A stretch of DNA of 64,000 bases. Origin: Bombus terrestris (lineage: Eukaryota > Arthropoda > Insecta > Hymenoptera > Apidae). Of this stretch, positions 50,901-62,373 are shown piece after piece (within the stretch, counting starts at the first letter, position 1; every line of letters begins with the position of its first letter). A model generated the notes under the pieces. That model was given only the letters and a program-made list of their open reading frames with translations. It was not told the DNA's origin and made no database searches. The stretch spans positions 6,398,364-6,462,363 of the forward strand of contig NC_063272.1 of assembly GCF_910591885.1 (NCBI RefSeq). The letters are read 5' to 3'. A program made the translations under genes and the position numbers.

Positions 50901-53620
50901 TCTAAAGAATCTGCCCCTATTATAACCTTCACAATTAGAAACTATAGGTATTCAAAGATGCAAATAAACCTACTAAACAATTTCACCACTTTTCTAAATT
51001 CTCGCAAATCCACGATCGTCAAAGTATACGTAAAGATCTAAACAAATCTATTAAAGAATTTCATCCCCTGTGAACCCCCTTCCATCCATAACTACTTTAA
51101 CCGTACACAAAAACCTTAGCAGCCCATGGTTCAGCGTTCGGTTGACGCTGTTAAAATTCCACTAACAAAGTCCGCTTGTGCTTGGCCGTTTGTCCCCCGA
51201 TCTCTACCCCGTCTTTCGATCCGCGTCTTCTTATGCGCGCTTATTTCTCTTACCCCCTTTGTTCCGGTCGCGCGCGTTTTTCCAGCGGTCGCATGCCGGC
51301 CTAGCTGTCCAAAACGCATATCATCGCGATCCTTTCGGGATGATCCTTTTTAAGATTCCTATTGGACCGTCTGCCGGAGAGCCAGGATAATAAATGTCTT
51401 TCTCTGTCTTGTCTGACCCGAACCGTGTACCGCCGAGCTCTGCCAGTTTCCAAGCATCTACGACCACGTGGACAGATAATTGAACATACATCAAGGGGAA
51501 AAGAGGCTCGACGACACGGCGAAAAAGGATAACCTCGAAAACCGAGCGAAGAAGGACAAACAAAACACGAAGACTGTGACTGAAAAGAGAGGGAAGAATA
51601 ATCCGCCGGGGGGGGGGGTAATTTGAGACCTAAGCGGTGGCACGACGATATAAATTCAGTAAACGCCGTCATTAGGACCAATCCGAAATACCGGGCGTCT
51701 ATTAAACCTGGAACTTCAGATAATTACCTGTACTGGACTCTCGATGTCTGTCCACCTTCCTGCCGCTTTTACGAACGCTTCTCTGCTGCATTGTTGCGCT
51801 TCTTGCTATCCTTTTGGCCCCCTCTCGCAACGATTCTGGATCCCTGGCTATTCCAGGTTCGACGATCGTTCGACTCTGTAGCTCGAAATTGTTTCTCTCT
51901 TAACGTTCCGTTCTTCTTGGTTCGCGCCGTGTCGAGGGACTTGTTCGATCGTCTTTTTGATGTTCGGCTGCTGCGTTGGCGGGATAAGATCAGTCAGCAG
52001 GATTCTTTGCGATAGTTTACACGGCTGGGATCAGAGACACGGTGTAAGGTGAGGGTAATGGGGTGTGGTGCGCGCATGTAAGGCGCGTTGTTCGACCACC
52101 TTTTAAAAGTACGGTTTGATGGTGGTCGAGATGTGATAGATTACACGAGTAACGAAGAGTGGAATTAATGGTAATCTTCGGTGTTAGTAGTGTTAATCGT
52201 GATAAGATCGAGATAAGTAAGACGTAGATACTTTTTTTGGATTATTAGAATATTTTTTCTTACAATCGTTGATCCTTTAATCTTTAATCGCGTCTTTTTA
52301 TCGTAACTTTTATTCTAGATCCTTGAAAAATGTTTAAATAAAACATAGTCAAATATAACTATACCTTTTAGAATTATTCAATGGTGAAATGGTTAATGAA
52401 AGTGGTCCTAGAAAACACGACATTCAAATTATTTATATTATTTTCCTGTTTCTACTATTTATTTTGATTGCATAGAATGTATAAAACGATTGTTATTTAA
52501 ACAGTGATTATCTCCAAAAATGCAACAACATGAATCAACCTGAAACCAAAGATAAATTACTAACACGTAAAATTTTCTTTATGCGATGGCTATCCCTGGA
52601 ACACACACTACAACCAAGTTCCAAGTAGATGAGCTTCTATTATTTCTCGGTCAGTACATAATCCTTTCGAAACAACTTGATTCAGGGATTACCCATTTAC
52701 CATGCGTTCTATAATTTGTACCAAAATTCACCTCATAATTCTCTGTGATTAATCCCTTTATTCATCCCGAAACTAGATCCAACTAACGCTACCCTGCGGT
52801 AATCGCGAAACGCTACGCATCCACTCAAGTGGCTCTCTGCTTACAACGAATTAAAATATTCTCAATCAACCTAATTAAAGAAATTGAAACACTGGACAAT
52901 TGCAATTGCACAAATTCGTCCCAATAAATTTACTTGCTTTCTTTAAATGGGGTAATGGTCATCTCATCACAGAAATAAATAAAACTGTTCAAAAACTTAC
53001 AAATTCTGAGTTATGATGGTGCATATTATGGTTTATACACACTGTCACGAAGTTATAGTTCTTTTCGTAATACTTGGTATACAAAACAATTTTTCTGTTG
53101 AACTTCGACTTGTTTAATTATATTTTCAGACATATGAATTTGCACAAAAATTTGTAGTACAATAAATGCTATAAAAATTAGTTTCATATACCTCGCCTTA
53201 TCAATCGTCAGTTGAAAAAAGTGTAAACAATTAAACAGAGTATTTGATAAAAATACCTGTGTACACGATTTTGTGTAACATGTCGTACCTGGATGCGATT
53301 AGCAGATGGTGCAGAGTTCGCGAAAACGACTCCGGTGGAATTTGTTCGCAACTGTATAGAAACACCAGGGATCAAAAGATCAGAGGAAGAGAAAGAGGAA
53401 CGGGGGTGAATAAGAAACGCCAAACTATGTTTTTAGCCGGGCGTTACATTTGTCGGATACCAAAGACTCGGGATTCGTAGCCGTGCTGCCTCGACGAAAG
53501 AATGTTTGAGGAATGTCGCGAACTTCTATAATGTGGCGTTGGACTCTCGGTTGTTTCGAACTGTCCTTATGTTGCACCGCTTCATGGTGTATACGCCTCG
53601 GTCCATAAGTATTAAGACAC

Positions 53621-54021
53621 TTAGATATGAAAAAATAAAAGAAAATAAACGTAGAAATTTTTAAGCAAGTCGTAGAACCACTTTGGCTATGGAAAGGTTT
53701 TGTCACATTGTGACACGCTACATGGAACACAAATTAAATAAGAGTATTTTATTGTTAAAAGAATATTTATTGGTAGAAATTATGATTTATATATTCAACT
53801 GGATGTTAAGCTTTATTATAGTTAGGTATGAAAAAATGAAAAAAAATGAACATAGAAATTTTTAAGCAAGTCGTAGGACCATTTTGCCTGTGGAAGGTTT
53901 TGCCACATTGTGACACGTTGCTTGGGACATAAATTAAACAAGAGTATCTTATTATTAAAAGAAAATTTATTGATCGAAATTGTGATTTCTAAATTCAACC
54001 GGACGTTAGATTTTATCATTA
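53621..54021. repeat. Tandem duplication, period about 200 bp
   Basis: Unit 1 (53621-53821) and unit 2 (53822-54021) share TTTTTAAGCAAGTCGTAG, TTTTG(T/C)CACATTGTGACACG and AAACAAGAGTAT-type strings at an offset of 200-201 and are roughly 85% identical by eye. Just before unit 1, GTCCATAAGTATTAAGACAC at 53600-53619 resembles the inverted-repeat ends at 61752 and 62217, so the duplication may lie in, or next to, a Tc1/mariner-like relic. Confidence 0.8.
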
Positions 54022-54200
54022 TATTATGACGTTTTTTTTCAAACATAGTCCTTTTTGTTACCTTTAATACGCAATATGTGAATTAACAGAATTTTCTGAA
54101 TTCAACCGTAATTACAAATACCGTAATTACAAACACAGAATTTAACAAAATATTGAGATGTAAAAACGGTTATCTAAATTGTATCTTAAAGCAATAAGGA

Positions 54201-54814
54201 ATGATAGATGTCATTTATGCACCAGCTTTTGTCGCATTAGCATGTTATGATTGGAAGTCGACGACAATAAAGTGGAAATAATTACGCGCACGATACTCGA
54301 TTTCCAAGTAATAAATGGTTACGAAGTTCGAGGAAACGCAGGATCATTCCCCTGCGGCGAAACTGTCGTAAGAAAAATCCTGGACTCGCATTTACCGATT
54401 CGGGACGCTTATGTCGTATGCGTGCGGAAATTGTCGGAATATACTAATCAACGACAAATACTGATCCAAGTGCTCGATAGTACGTTTCAACGTTATTTCG
54501 AAGAATAACCTATGATATTAAGTGTTTCAAGCAAAAAATACCAGAAAATTCTTATATTAGAAACGTAAATGAAAAATACGTTGATGCGTTTTTTGATAAA
54601 ATTCCAATTTTATTTATGGATATACATAATATAAATTTAGTTATGAAAATGATTTCTATTCTTAAATTCTGGCAAAAATGTATGGAACTTCTTTCGTATA
54701 AATCTGCCCCGAGGAAAATTTCATGCAACGAATTTATAAATGTAATAGAACGTGTCCCATGAAAAGATGCAAATATACAATTTAATTTGCGATTCAATGG
54801 ATAAAATTACTTAA
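54201..54814 (+). pseudogene. Broken coding region of about 200 codons, family not recognised
   Basis: Four protein-like blocks follow one another on the + strand in different frames: 54201-54281 (from ATG, starting MIDVIYAPAFVALACYDW), 54251-54508 (containing NGYEVRGNAGSFPCGE), about 54505-54762 (containing LKFWQKCMELLSYKS) and 54758-54814 (ending SMDKIT then TAA). Each takes over where the previous one meets a stop. This is the pattern of one intronless reading frame broken by about three indels. Composition is protein-like, with mixed hydrophobic and charged residues and no low complexity. I recognise no catalytic motif or domain. Possible origins are an endogenous viral gene, a transposon accessory gene or a processed host pseudogene. 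A 200-bp tandem duplication lies just upstream and an intact small ORF downstream (54882-55127). Confidence 0.45.
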
Positions 54815-54881
54815 ATAACCTCAGCCGAGACAGGTGTACGAAGTTTGATTTGAGATAGCAGGTGTAAATTGAAGCGGGTTT

Positions 54882-55127
54882 ATGTATAATTTCGAGGAAA
54901 TTGAATTACTGAAACCGAACCTACGTATTATTACTGCGTTTCTACAACTTCATTTCGTTAAATGTCAATATTTAAAATCACTGGAAACACCGCGAATATT
55001 CATTACTAGAATTAAATACGAACAAGCTATTGTAAGCACGTTTAAACATAACTATTTCATATACTCTTCAAAATATCATCTCCAGAAACATGAAGTACAT
55101 ATTATGGTATTAAAATCTAAAATTTAA
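54882..55127 (+). CDS. Small ORF of 81 codons beside the broken coding region, unrecognised
   Basis: ATG at 54882 reads 81 codons to TAA. The peptide starts MYNFEEIELLKPNLRIIT and is rich in Leu, Ile, Phe and Lys, with no clear membrane span, signal peptide or motif. It begins 67 bases after the last block of the broken coding region. The leading ideas are a second gene of the same insertion, a further frame-shifted part of it, or a chance ORF in AT-rich DNA. Against chance, the frame is balanced and charged through its first 60 residues. In favour of chance, codons are AT-rich like the flanks. Confidence 0.25.
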   Translation: MYNFEEIELLKPNLRIITAFLQLHFVKCQYLKSLETPRIFITRIKYEQAIVSTFKHNYFIYSSKYHLQKHEVHIMVLKSKI

Positions 55128-56219
55128 TCTTCATTTTATTTAATTATAATTTGATTTTTAAAAAGTAACTATTTAATCAAAATTACAATCACAGTAACTA
55201 AAATTGATTACAAATTATATTTTTCTGAACCAAAATGTATTACTCTAATATTTATATTAGCGTTCTATTTAATTTTTAAATTCAATTGTTTAATCGAAAC
55301 CATTTAGTCGCGACGTACTTGTGTTTCTATTTATATTAATCAAACTATCAGTCAATCAATCAAGCCAAACCTGTGCTTATATATCTTTCACTGAAAATAG
55401 ATTATTGGGTGTATCAACGATGCTATAATACGTGAATAATATCTGACCTTCTAAAGCTTGTGGTAACAACATTCTCATAAACAATGAATTATCATATGAT
55501 CAAAAGCGTTTCGATGAAATTATTAATAGCAATCGGAGCGAATGGAATTAGTCGCAAGCTTCCCAGACAGACAATCGAATTACATAAATATATCTTGATT
55601 CTCGTATAATCTGTCGCGCTATATATACGTGTATAATGTGTAATCTGACGAAAATCGATCTCTCTAATTCGAGAAGATTCAACGTGACTCGAGATTCGAT
55701 CATTAAAAGCTTTTACGCTTGTAATTGCAAGAAGCACAAGCGTGGAGAAAGTTCTTGAGGCCACCGAAATTCATTTCCTTATCTTATCTTGGAGAAAATT
55801 GCACGCAAATGGACGGACTGATACGAGAGCCTTAATTAAAGCGATGCACTGGCCTCGAGTTCGCCGCGTTCATTTCGCGAAATAGGAAATACCGATCCGA
55901 AATCTAAATTCACGAGGATCGACCGCAAGAATTATATTCATAGAGAATTATTAGGAAATAAACATTGGAAGATCAAATTGAAAAATTTGCAACATTGAGC
56001 ATTTGAAATTCTAGAGATTCGGGAAATTCGAATTTACGTAATTTTAAAACTTTAAAACAAGTCGAAATCATAAAAATTGATTGAAAAATATTTAGAGAAT
56101 CTTAGAGAGTTATTAAAGTACGATTAAAGAATGTTATTTGAGAAATTATTTAAAAATATTGAAATCGAAGTTTTCATGTAGCCGCATATTAAACATATCC
56201 TATTTGTGTCTTGTAAGTA
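55128..56219. other. Intron 2, part 8: plain AT-rich sequence with one mixed patch
   Basis: 55128-55480 is strongly AT-rich. A mixed patch at 55490-55930 has an unrecognised minus-strand ORF. From 55930 the + strand becomes purine-rich and grades into the next feature. Confidence 0.5.
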
Positions 56220-56815
56220 AAAGTTGTAACATGTGGAAAATTCCAGCCCAAAAGAAGGATTAAGTCGATACAGATTAAAGAACTTTGAAAGGATTAAAAA
56301 GGCGTGAGGAAGATTGAATGGGATTTATAAGATGAGTTACAAAAATTAAACCTGCTTGAAATTAAAAATGGAGACTTCGAGGGCTTAAAAAAATGGTGAA
56401 AAGTATTATAGATAAATAAAGAAGATTAAAAGGCGCTGAGAAATATTGTTGGAGCAGTTTGAAGGTGATTCGAGAGAAACGGTAAAGATTAAAGAAGATG
56501 GATAGTCAAAAAATAGTGAGAAATATTGAAGAAAAGCGTGCAGGATTGGAAAATATTGAAGCAGATAGAAGAAAGGTTGTGAGAGAGATTTTGAAACGTT
56601 AAAAGGAACTGATGGGAGGTAAAAGAGAAATTAAAAGATGCTGAGGAAGATTGAGATATACTTTGAACGAAGCTCAAAAGAGCCGAAAGAATCTAAAGAA
56701 TTAGAAGAGCGTTAAAGAAAATCAAAGGTCTAAAAGAATTGCAAGAGGATTGAAGTGCACCAAAAGCTATTGAATAGTAATCGAAACGGATAAAAAGATA
56801 AAAAAAAATTATTAA
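56220..56815. repeat. Purine-rich, C-poor strand with degenerate short repeats
   Basis: For about 600 bases the + strand is dominated by A and G with very little C. Variants of AAGATTAAA(A/G)G and AAATATTGAAG recur throughout, for example near 56430, 56485, 56520 and 56630. It looks like a decayed minisatellite. The complementary strand reads as low-complexity Ser/Phe/Leu ORFs, which are artefacts. A similar but more T-rich pattern continues at 56870-57000. Confidence 0.7.
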
Positions 56816-57787
56816 TATGTCTTATAAGCTATTAATTAATGTTTCGCATCTTGCAGAATAAGAAATGTAATCCTTCCCTATGGTTTTTAAATTTCAAGAT
56901 TTTGAAGATTTACAAATTTAGAACTTCAAAAATGTTCAAACTTGAAGGTTTCGGAATTTTGCAAATATTTGAAACTTTTAATTCGAGATTATAATTTCTG
57001 AAAGCTTTGGGACCGAAGAAATGTTGTAAAATCTTGTACGCCTTGAAATACGAAATACTATGTTCTCTACAAAAATTAGAAAATCTCCGCCGATTTGATT
57101 TAAACTTTATTTTTAAAACGTCTTTAAACACATCAGGTCTTGGAGTCCGTGTAACACGATTAAATGATTCTTGGAGCAGAGACAGTACTGTCACGAACAC
57201 TCACAGTCGATTTAATTAACCTCCTGGTGTGGAAATTCTGAACCGCTTATTCTCGATTTGCTTCGATTAAAGCCAATACACGCGTTCACGGCAATTTATG
57301 ATCAGGCGTTGCTGTAGCGAATAAAGAAATTCGCGGCAAGTAGCAAGCCTATCACGAGTCAGTGTCACGTGGGAAATCTTAGGATCGGTATCAGTCGATG
57401 TCTCCAGCGAGCAGAGTGTAATTTTACGCATCGCTGGCCGACTTGACCGCGAATGGAAAGGCCAAAACGAATTACAGACGGCGCATACGAGATATCTTAG
57501 CCCATGTTCGATGCTTTCGTTGCAATGTCACGGCCAGTTCACTTTTCTTTTTCTTTTTTATACTTTTTCCTTCGCTCACGCCTCGCTGATTTCTTCGGCA
57601 TTTGCATAGGAAGAGGGAGCAGATGCAAGCTGGCCCTTGCAGAGGATCGAAAACCGAAGTTTCGACACCTTATCGTTACAGATTTTACCAACTTTCTTCT
57701 GCTTTGCGCGATTATATACATCGAACTGTGTTAATATTTGTCTTTTTTGCGTGTGAAAGATTCGTAGAAATATACCGCAGTGTTGTT

Positions 57788-58021
57788 CTAAGGTCCGACC
57801 ATTCTAAACTAATCCATGAACATCTAATAACAAAACAACCACCTCCTTATTGTCAATCTTATGGATCACCTATTATCATACAACATATTTTACTGGATTG
57901 CTACAAATTTTCATCTAAGAGAAATAGTTACAACGTCTAAGTCAACATGAAGTCTGAATGATTCAGTATTGGTAATATATTGCAGTTTTTTAAACGGACA
58001 AATCTAGTCGGTCCCATGTAA
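57788..58021 (+). pseudogene. 3' end of a dead non-LTR retrotransposon ORF2
   Basis: The translated segment matches the C-terminal end of reverse-transcriptase ORFs from Jockey/I/R1-type non-LTR elements. A KLIHEHLI...PPPYC..YG block is followed by IIQHILLDC and then NILQFFKRTNLVGPM just before TAA at 58019-58021. The usual zinc-finger-like pattern C-x2-C...H-x4-C has lost its second Cys, which reads Tyr. Two in-frame stops (57938-57940 and 57959-57961) interrupt it. The reverse transcriptase and RNase H parts are absent, so it is a 5'-truncated, inactive insertion on the same strand as mas-1. Confidence 0.7.
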
Positions 58022-59819
58022 GTAACTAAGTATTATTCAGGTTGGTAAACATGTAATCAGAAATTGGTATTTTTGATCGCTAATGATTTTATTGTTAATG
58101 GGACTACCTTAAAATAAACTTATAAATAAGTAAATTAACTCCGCAAAACTCTTAAGCTACTTATTAAACAAAGATGTTTTAGGAACAAGAAGAATTATTG
58201 GTAATTTGTCGAAAAGGTACTAATTAATTTAACGTGTTTTAATATTTTGCACAACTTTCTTTTTCTACTGTCAAAAGTTCGTAGTATAATCATAATAGGT
58301 TTAGAAATTACAACAATAAATTTGATTATTTATAGCAATGTTTTATAAAACTTTTACTCTCGTGCGGCAATTTTATAACGAATATTTGAGTATTTACATC
58401 ATATGCATGTGACAGGCGGGACGTGAGTTATAACGTGCACGACACACGTATGACAGTGAATGCTGTTTACATTTAAACATTTTAAGCTACGTGTTTTAAT
58501 ATTATTTAATATTAAATTTGACAAACTGAAAATGAAATTTTCATACATATAAAATTACGCTAAATTGTAGCGTTTCTCTAAATCTTTTTCCTTTTAATAT
58601 AAATATTTTTATTTTTGTAGATCATTTAAAAATTGAAAGCTTTCTTTCTATTGGATATCGAAAATTCACATGTTAAACCATAATATTTATATTAAAGCCA
58701 TGTTAGAATAATTTTAATGCGTAAAATCGAAACATCGAATATCTACAGTTAACGCATTCGGGATTATAATTTTTCTATAAGGAAATATGCGGTAATTGAA
58801 GCAGTTTGTTCTTGCCTGTGCAACGTTATTACGTAAGCGGATTTAAAGTTCGAAGTTTATTACTCGCCTCCATTGGATGCGTAGACGAATAATGATACTG
58901 GCTGGAATATCGTTGCATAATCTGCATGCAATTCGTGAGCGGAAACTTAGTATTATCCCCCGAGCACAGCGTTTCATTGCTGTGATGGTGGGCAAATTTC
59001 TTCGTAGATGGTAAATATCAGATATTGAATCAACCATTTTACACGCTTCTTTTTGTACTCGCGAATATATTTATTAAACAGATATATTTAATAAATATTT
59101 AATATTTAACGAATCGAACAGATTTATCAAACAATCTATTCCATTTCGGTTCCGTTAAATTTATTAAAATTTATTGTAATTTAAATATTTGACCTATTTT
59201 ATTTATTTTAATGTTTGAACTTCTCCGCTTAATTTTTTGAAAAGATAAATTTCATAAGAAAAATGAATTTATTTTCTTGCGACATATGAGAAACTAACGA
59301 CTGCAGTTTATGTAACAAAAATCTTGCTTCCTTTTTTGCATTTTATACTTAATCACGAGCAGCCGCATTTTCCTTGTTGCCATATTTGTCCAATTCCAAT
59401 CGGTCGATCCTTGTTCGAATAAGGTGAACAGGTTTGTCGGATCAATCGGTCAGAGCAGTTTCCTCGCTTTCACGACGAATTCTCTTGAACTAATTAAGTT
59501 TTCTTTTTTAAGTTAGTGTTAATTAACGAGATAATTACGCTCTACTCGTTGGCCTGTATAGGTTTCATTCTCATTTCTTAAGGAGACTTCCGCGATTACT
59601 CGCTGGAAACTTCTCGATCGGAATAGCTTTTGATCTCGTGTCATCTTTCTTCTCTTACCCATTTTCTCATTTGTGATTAGTAGTCCTCAATAATTTGAAT
59701 TTTACTTTAATTTAAAATATCTCTATTATGCTTGCAATTCTATTATTAATTTCTCTACGATTTTCAATAAAAATTTCCTAAATTCCCATTTTTTGCCTTG
59801 TCTGTTCAAACATAATGCA

Positions 59820-60070
59820 CCGACGAAATCTTCAACAATCACTTCCTCGTTCTCCAGCAATTTTTCCATGAAAATTGAAAAGTTCCTAGAAGCATAGCAC
59901 AGACAGAATTTTTGGTTACTGATGACATTTAAAATCCAAGAAGCTAATCTTGAATTTGAGACAGTCTCGCGACAATTCCTTCATTTATCGTTTCCTCGTT
60001 CTCCGACAATGTTGCCATAAAGTCTGAAAAGTACGTAAAAGCATGGACAAATTTCTATATTCCGACGATG
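59820..60070. repeat. Diverged tandem duplication, period about 149 bp
   Basis: TTCCTCGTTCTCCAGCAATT (59843) and TTCCTCGTTCTCCGACAATG (59992) head two related units. Both continue with CCAT.AA..(T/C)TGAAAAGT.C.(T/A)A(G/A)AAGCAT. Only two units are seen. Confidence 0.6.
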
Positions 60071-60959
60071 ACTGAAACGAATGGTGTAGGCTTGAGTTCG
60101 CTACAGTTTCGTGGGACAGGTCCCTGAGGAACATTTCCGGTAAACGACGAAACGGGAAAGTGTGTCTTTCGCTTACTGGATGAAAACAAATAAAGGAAAA
60201 CTCATCATCCGGCTCGACTGAACGACGCCGATAAAACGAATCGACCGAGATAAAGGACGCCTCGCGTCTTCCTTTTTTCCAAGGATTTCTTCAGTGAATG
60301 TAGCGCACGATCACTCGAAACGTCGTCGTTCGATCCTCTTCCCCTCGACTGCTCGTTTTTGCGGTCTTCTCTTGGATTTCGTCCTCAGGAAATTATAGTG
60401 CTTGCACATCCAGCCGTTTCTCCGAATTTCACCAATTTCTTTCCCTTTTCTTTTTGCCTTCTTTTCCTCTCTTTCTGTTTCTCTGTGCTCGTGATACTTG
60501 GCCTTTCGTTGCAATTAGCGACGCAGTTTTACTTGGAATTCGTTATTGCAAAATGATGATTGCTTTTGAAACTTGTGACACGCACACATTTAGTTGGCTC
60601 GAAACGTAGTATACGTACATATTTATATGTGTGTAGCTATTTGCTTCAAGCCTCAGACTAAAGGAAATTTTCAAACCACGTCCACGCAAAGATATTAAAA
60701 GATAAATGCATCCTGGGATATATTGTACGGAGAAGTGTTGGAAGGCAATGGGAAACGTATGAAATTTTATTGTAAATTTACTGGGTTTCGCGTGTAATTT
60801 AATATAATAATATGATTCGCAGGGAAGAGTTATTAGCAAGATAAGAAATAGAAATTGTGCAGATTTGCAGGATAATTACATCAGCGTAGCATTGTACAAA
60901 GTAGGAACTCTGCAATTTTATACGGGTGTAATTTTAATTATTTAAAATTGGACTGAATT

Positions 60960-61270
60960 TGAAAATCGGCAAGTTAAAAGTTCCGAAAATATTTGGAAAT
61001 TGGAAAATTTGTGAGTTCGTGAACTATTGAAAGTTTGAACGTTTGAAAGTTTGCAAGTTTGAAAGCTTAAAAATGTTTAATATTTAAAATCGACAAATAT
61101 GAAGATTCGAAAAGGTGATTCTAAATATTTCAAAATGAAAAAAATCTGAAAATTTGGAAGATTGGACATTTAAAAGTGTTGAAATATAAAAATGTGAACG
61201 TTTGAAAATTTGTAGAGAGTTAATAAATTTTGTGCATTTAAAAATTAAAAAATTCCGGAATTTGCAGTTT
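60960..61270. repeat. Low-complexity GAAAGTTTG-type sequence
   Basis: Short variants of TTTGAAAGTTTG and GAAAATTTG recur irregularly along this stretch (for example 61026-61070 and 61195-61215). There is no fixed period and no coding potential. Confidence 0.6.
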
Positions 61271-61746
61271 TTTTAAATTCTCCATCTTAAAATCCAGACA
61301 TAAAACTCTGGGACAGCTAACGTGACGAAAGTTTCACCGTACTATTTCAAACTTAGAAATACATAACACGATACCAAAAAATTTTCCATTTTCTCATGTG
61401 AACACTTACTTTCTGTACGTTCTCATATGTCGCGAGTTCTTTCTCACGCAGAGCTTTGCCCTTTCTTCCGATATTTTCATCGTGACTGAAGGTTTTCAGG
61501 GGCCTTAAAAGCGACTGTAGAACGCAAGGGGGTGGCACTCGGGTCATGGGTTGTCTCGAGTGGTGCTTCGTACAACGTAAAGTACGTTCCTTGTGCATGA
61601 AAATACCGGGCCAAGTACTGTTGCTTGTTTCCCTCCAGAATTGGCTAATAGAAAAAGAAGAAGACCCTCGAGAAAGTACTTATAAAAATATCTTCCAACC
61701 TTTATCACCCATCGTCTCATTCTCAATAAAGAAGAACGTACACGCT

Positions 61747-62217
61747 GCCGTTCACAAGTATTAAGACATCTACTTGTCTCTTGACATCTCTTGTAAAAAA
61801 ACAGAAAAAGATCGAAATTGTCAGAGAAATAATTGATCAGTCTGAATTTCGTATCCATGTAAAATTAAAATTTCGAATGTTCCACAAAGATATGCGAAAG
61901 CTAAACGAATGAAAAATTATGTGTTCACTCTTACAATGTACAGTCTAAACATTGTGGAAAAACTTTACCAATGTAATTGTAATAAATCTCGTCATAGTGT
62001 TAATGAAATTTCGAAATATATCACACATGTAATATATTCATAAAAGGTTTCTATAAATGATCGAATATTTTCGTAAGCAACTGTGCATAAAATGATATAA
62101 TTTTATTGATGAGAGTTCCTTTATAATATTAAATATATGGGATTTCCAAAGAAAGTAATAATTCTTTTAGGTGTATTTTATCGTTCCATAAGTGTCGTGA
62201 TACTTTTGAACGGGCGC
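61747..62217. mobile_element. Cluster of related Tc1/mariner-like inverted-repeat ends
   Basis: Three related ends lie close together. A left end, GTTCACAAGTATTAAGACAT, begins near 61755. A right end, CGAATATTTTCGTAAGCAACTG, finishes at 62083 and is the reverse complement of the copy B end; the preceding 90 bases also match copy B, including TTAATGAAATTTCGAAATAT. A second right end, TCGTGATACTTTTGAACGGG, finishes near 62213. The simplest readings are a shortened copy at about 61747-62083 next to the end of another element, or one element inside another. TA occurs at the outer limits (61740-61741 and 62219-62220). No transposase is present. Confidence 0.5.
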
Positions 62218-62365
62218 GTAGGGAACAGAAAAGTGATGTGAAATGAATGAAAAATATCGTTGAAAACGAACCCGACATAGTCTCGTATTTCTCTGTCAAC
62301 AAGTCATGAAACATCGACATCAACTAGAAATGCGGCCGCTGTTTGCAAATGATACGATGATAAAG

Positions 62366-62373
62366 ATGCAAAT
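62366..62373 (+). promoter_or_regulatory. POU-type octamer ATGCAAAT, site 1
   Basis: The octamer lies within ATAAAGATGCAAATGCGTAT, which closely resembles the surroundings of the site at 63242-63249. A further TTTGCAAAT lies 23 bases upstream. POU proteins bind this octamer, but function here is inferred only from the repeated context. Confidence 0.3.

Larger units (their letters stand above)
46016..53600. other. Intron 2, part 7: CpG-rich islands, no gene found
   Basis: Islands lie at about 46016-46290, 47540-48190, 49080-49300, 50050-50520, 51120-52120 and 53270-53560. The longest ORF (50059-50661, minus strand, 200 codons) has no recognisable domain, and the + strand is open across the same bases, so I do not call it a gene. 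A run of 11 G is at 51608-51618. The stretches between islands, including 48200-48900 and 52130-53200, are AT-rich and show nothing. Confidence 0.5.
58022..61746. other. Intron 2, part 9: AT-rich, with an old duplication and low-complexity sequence
   Basis: 58022-59560 is AT-rich with nothing recognisable. 59820-60070 holds an old duplication (listed). 60110-60520 is a CpG-richer island. 60960-61270 is low-complexity (listed). No gene or RNA is supported. Confidence 0.5.
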
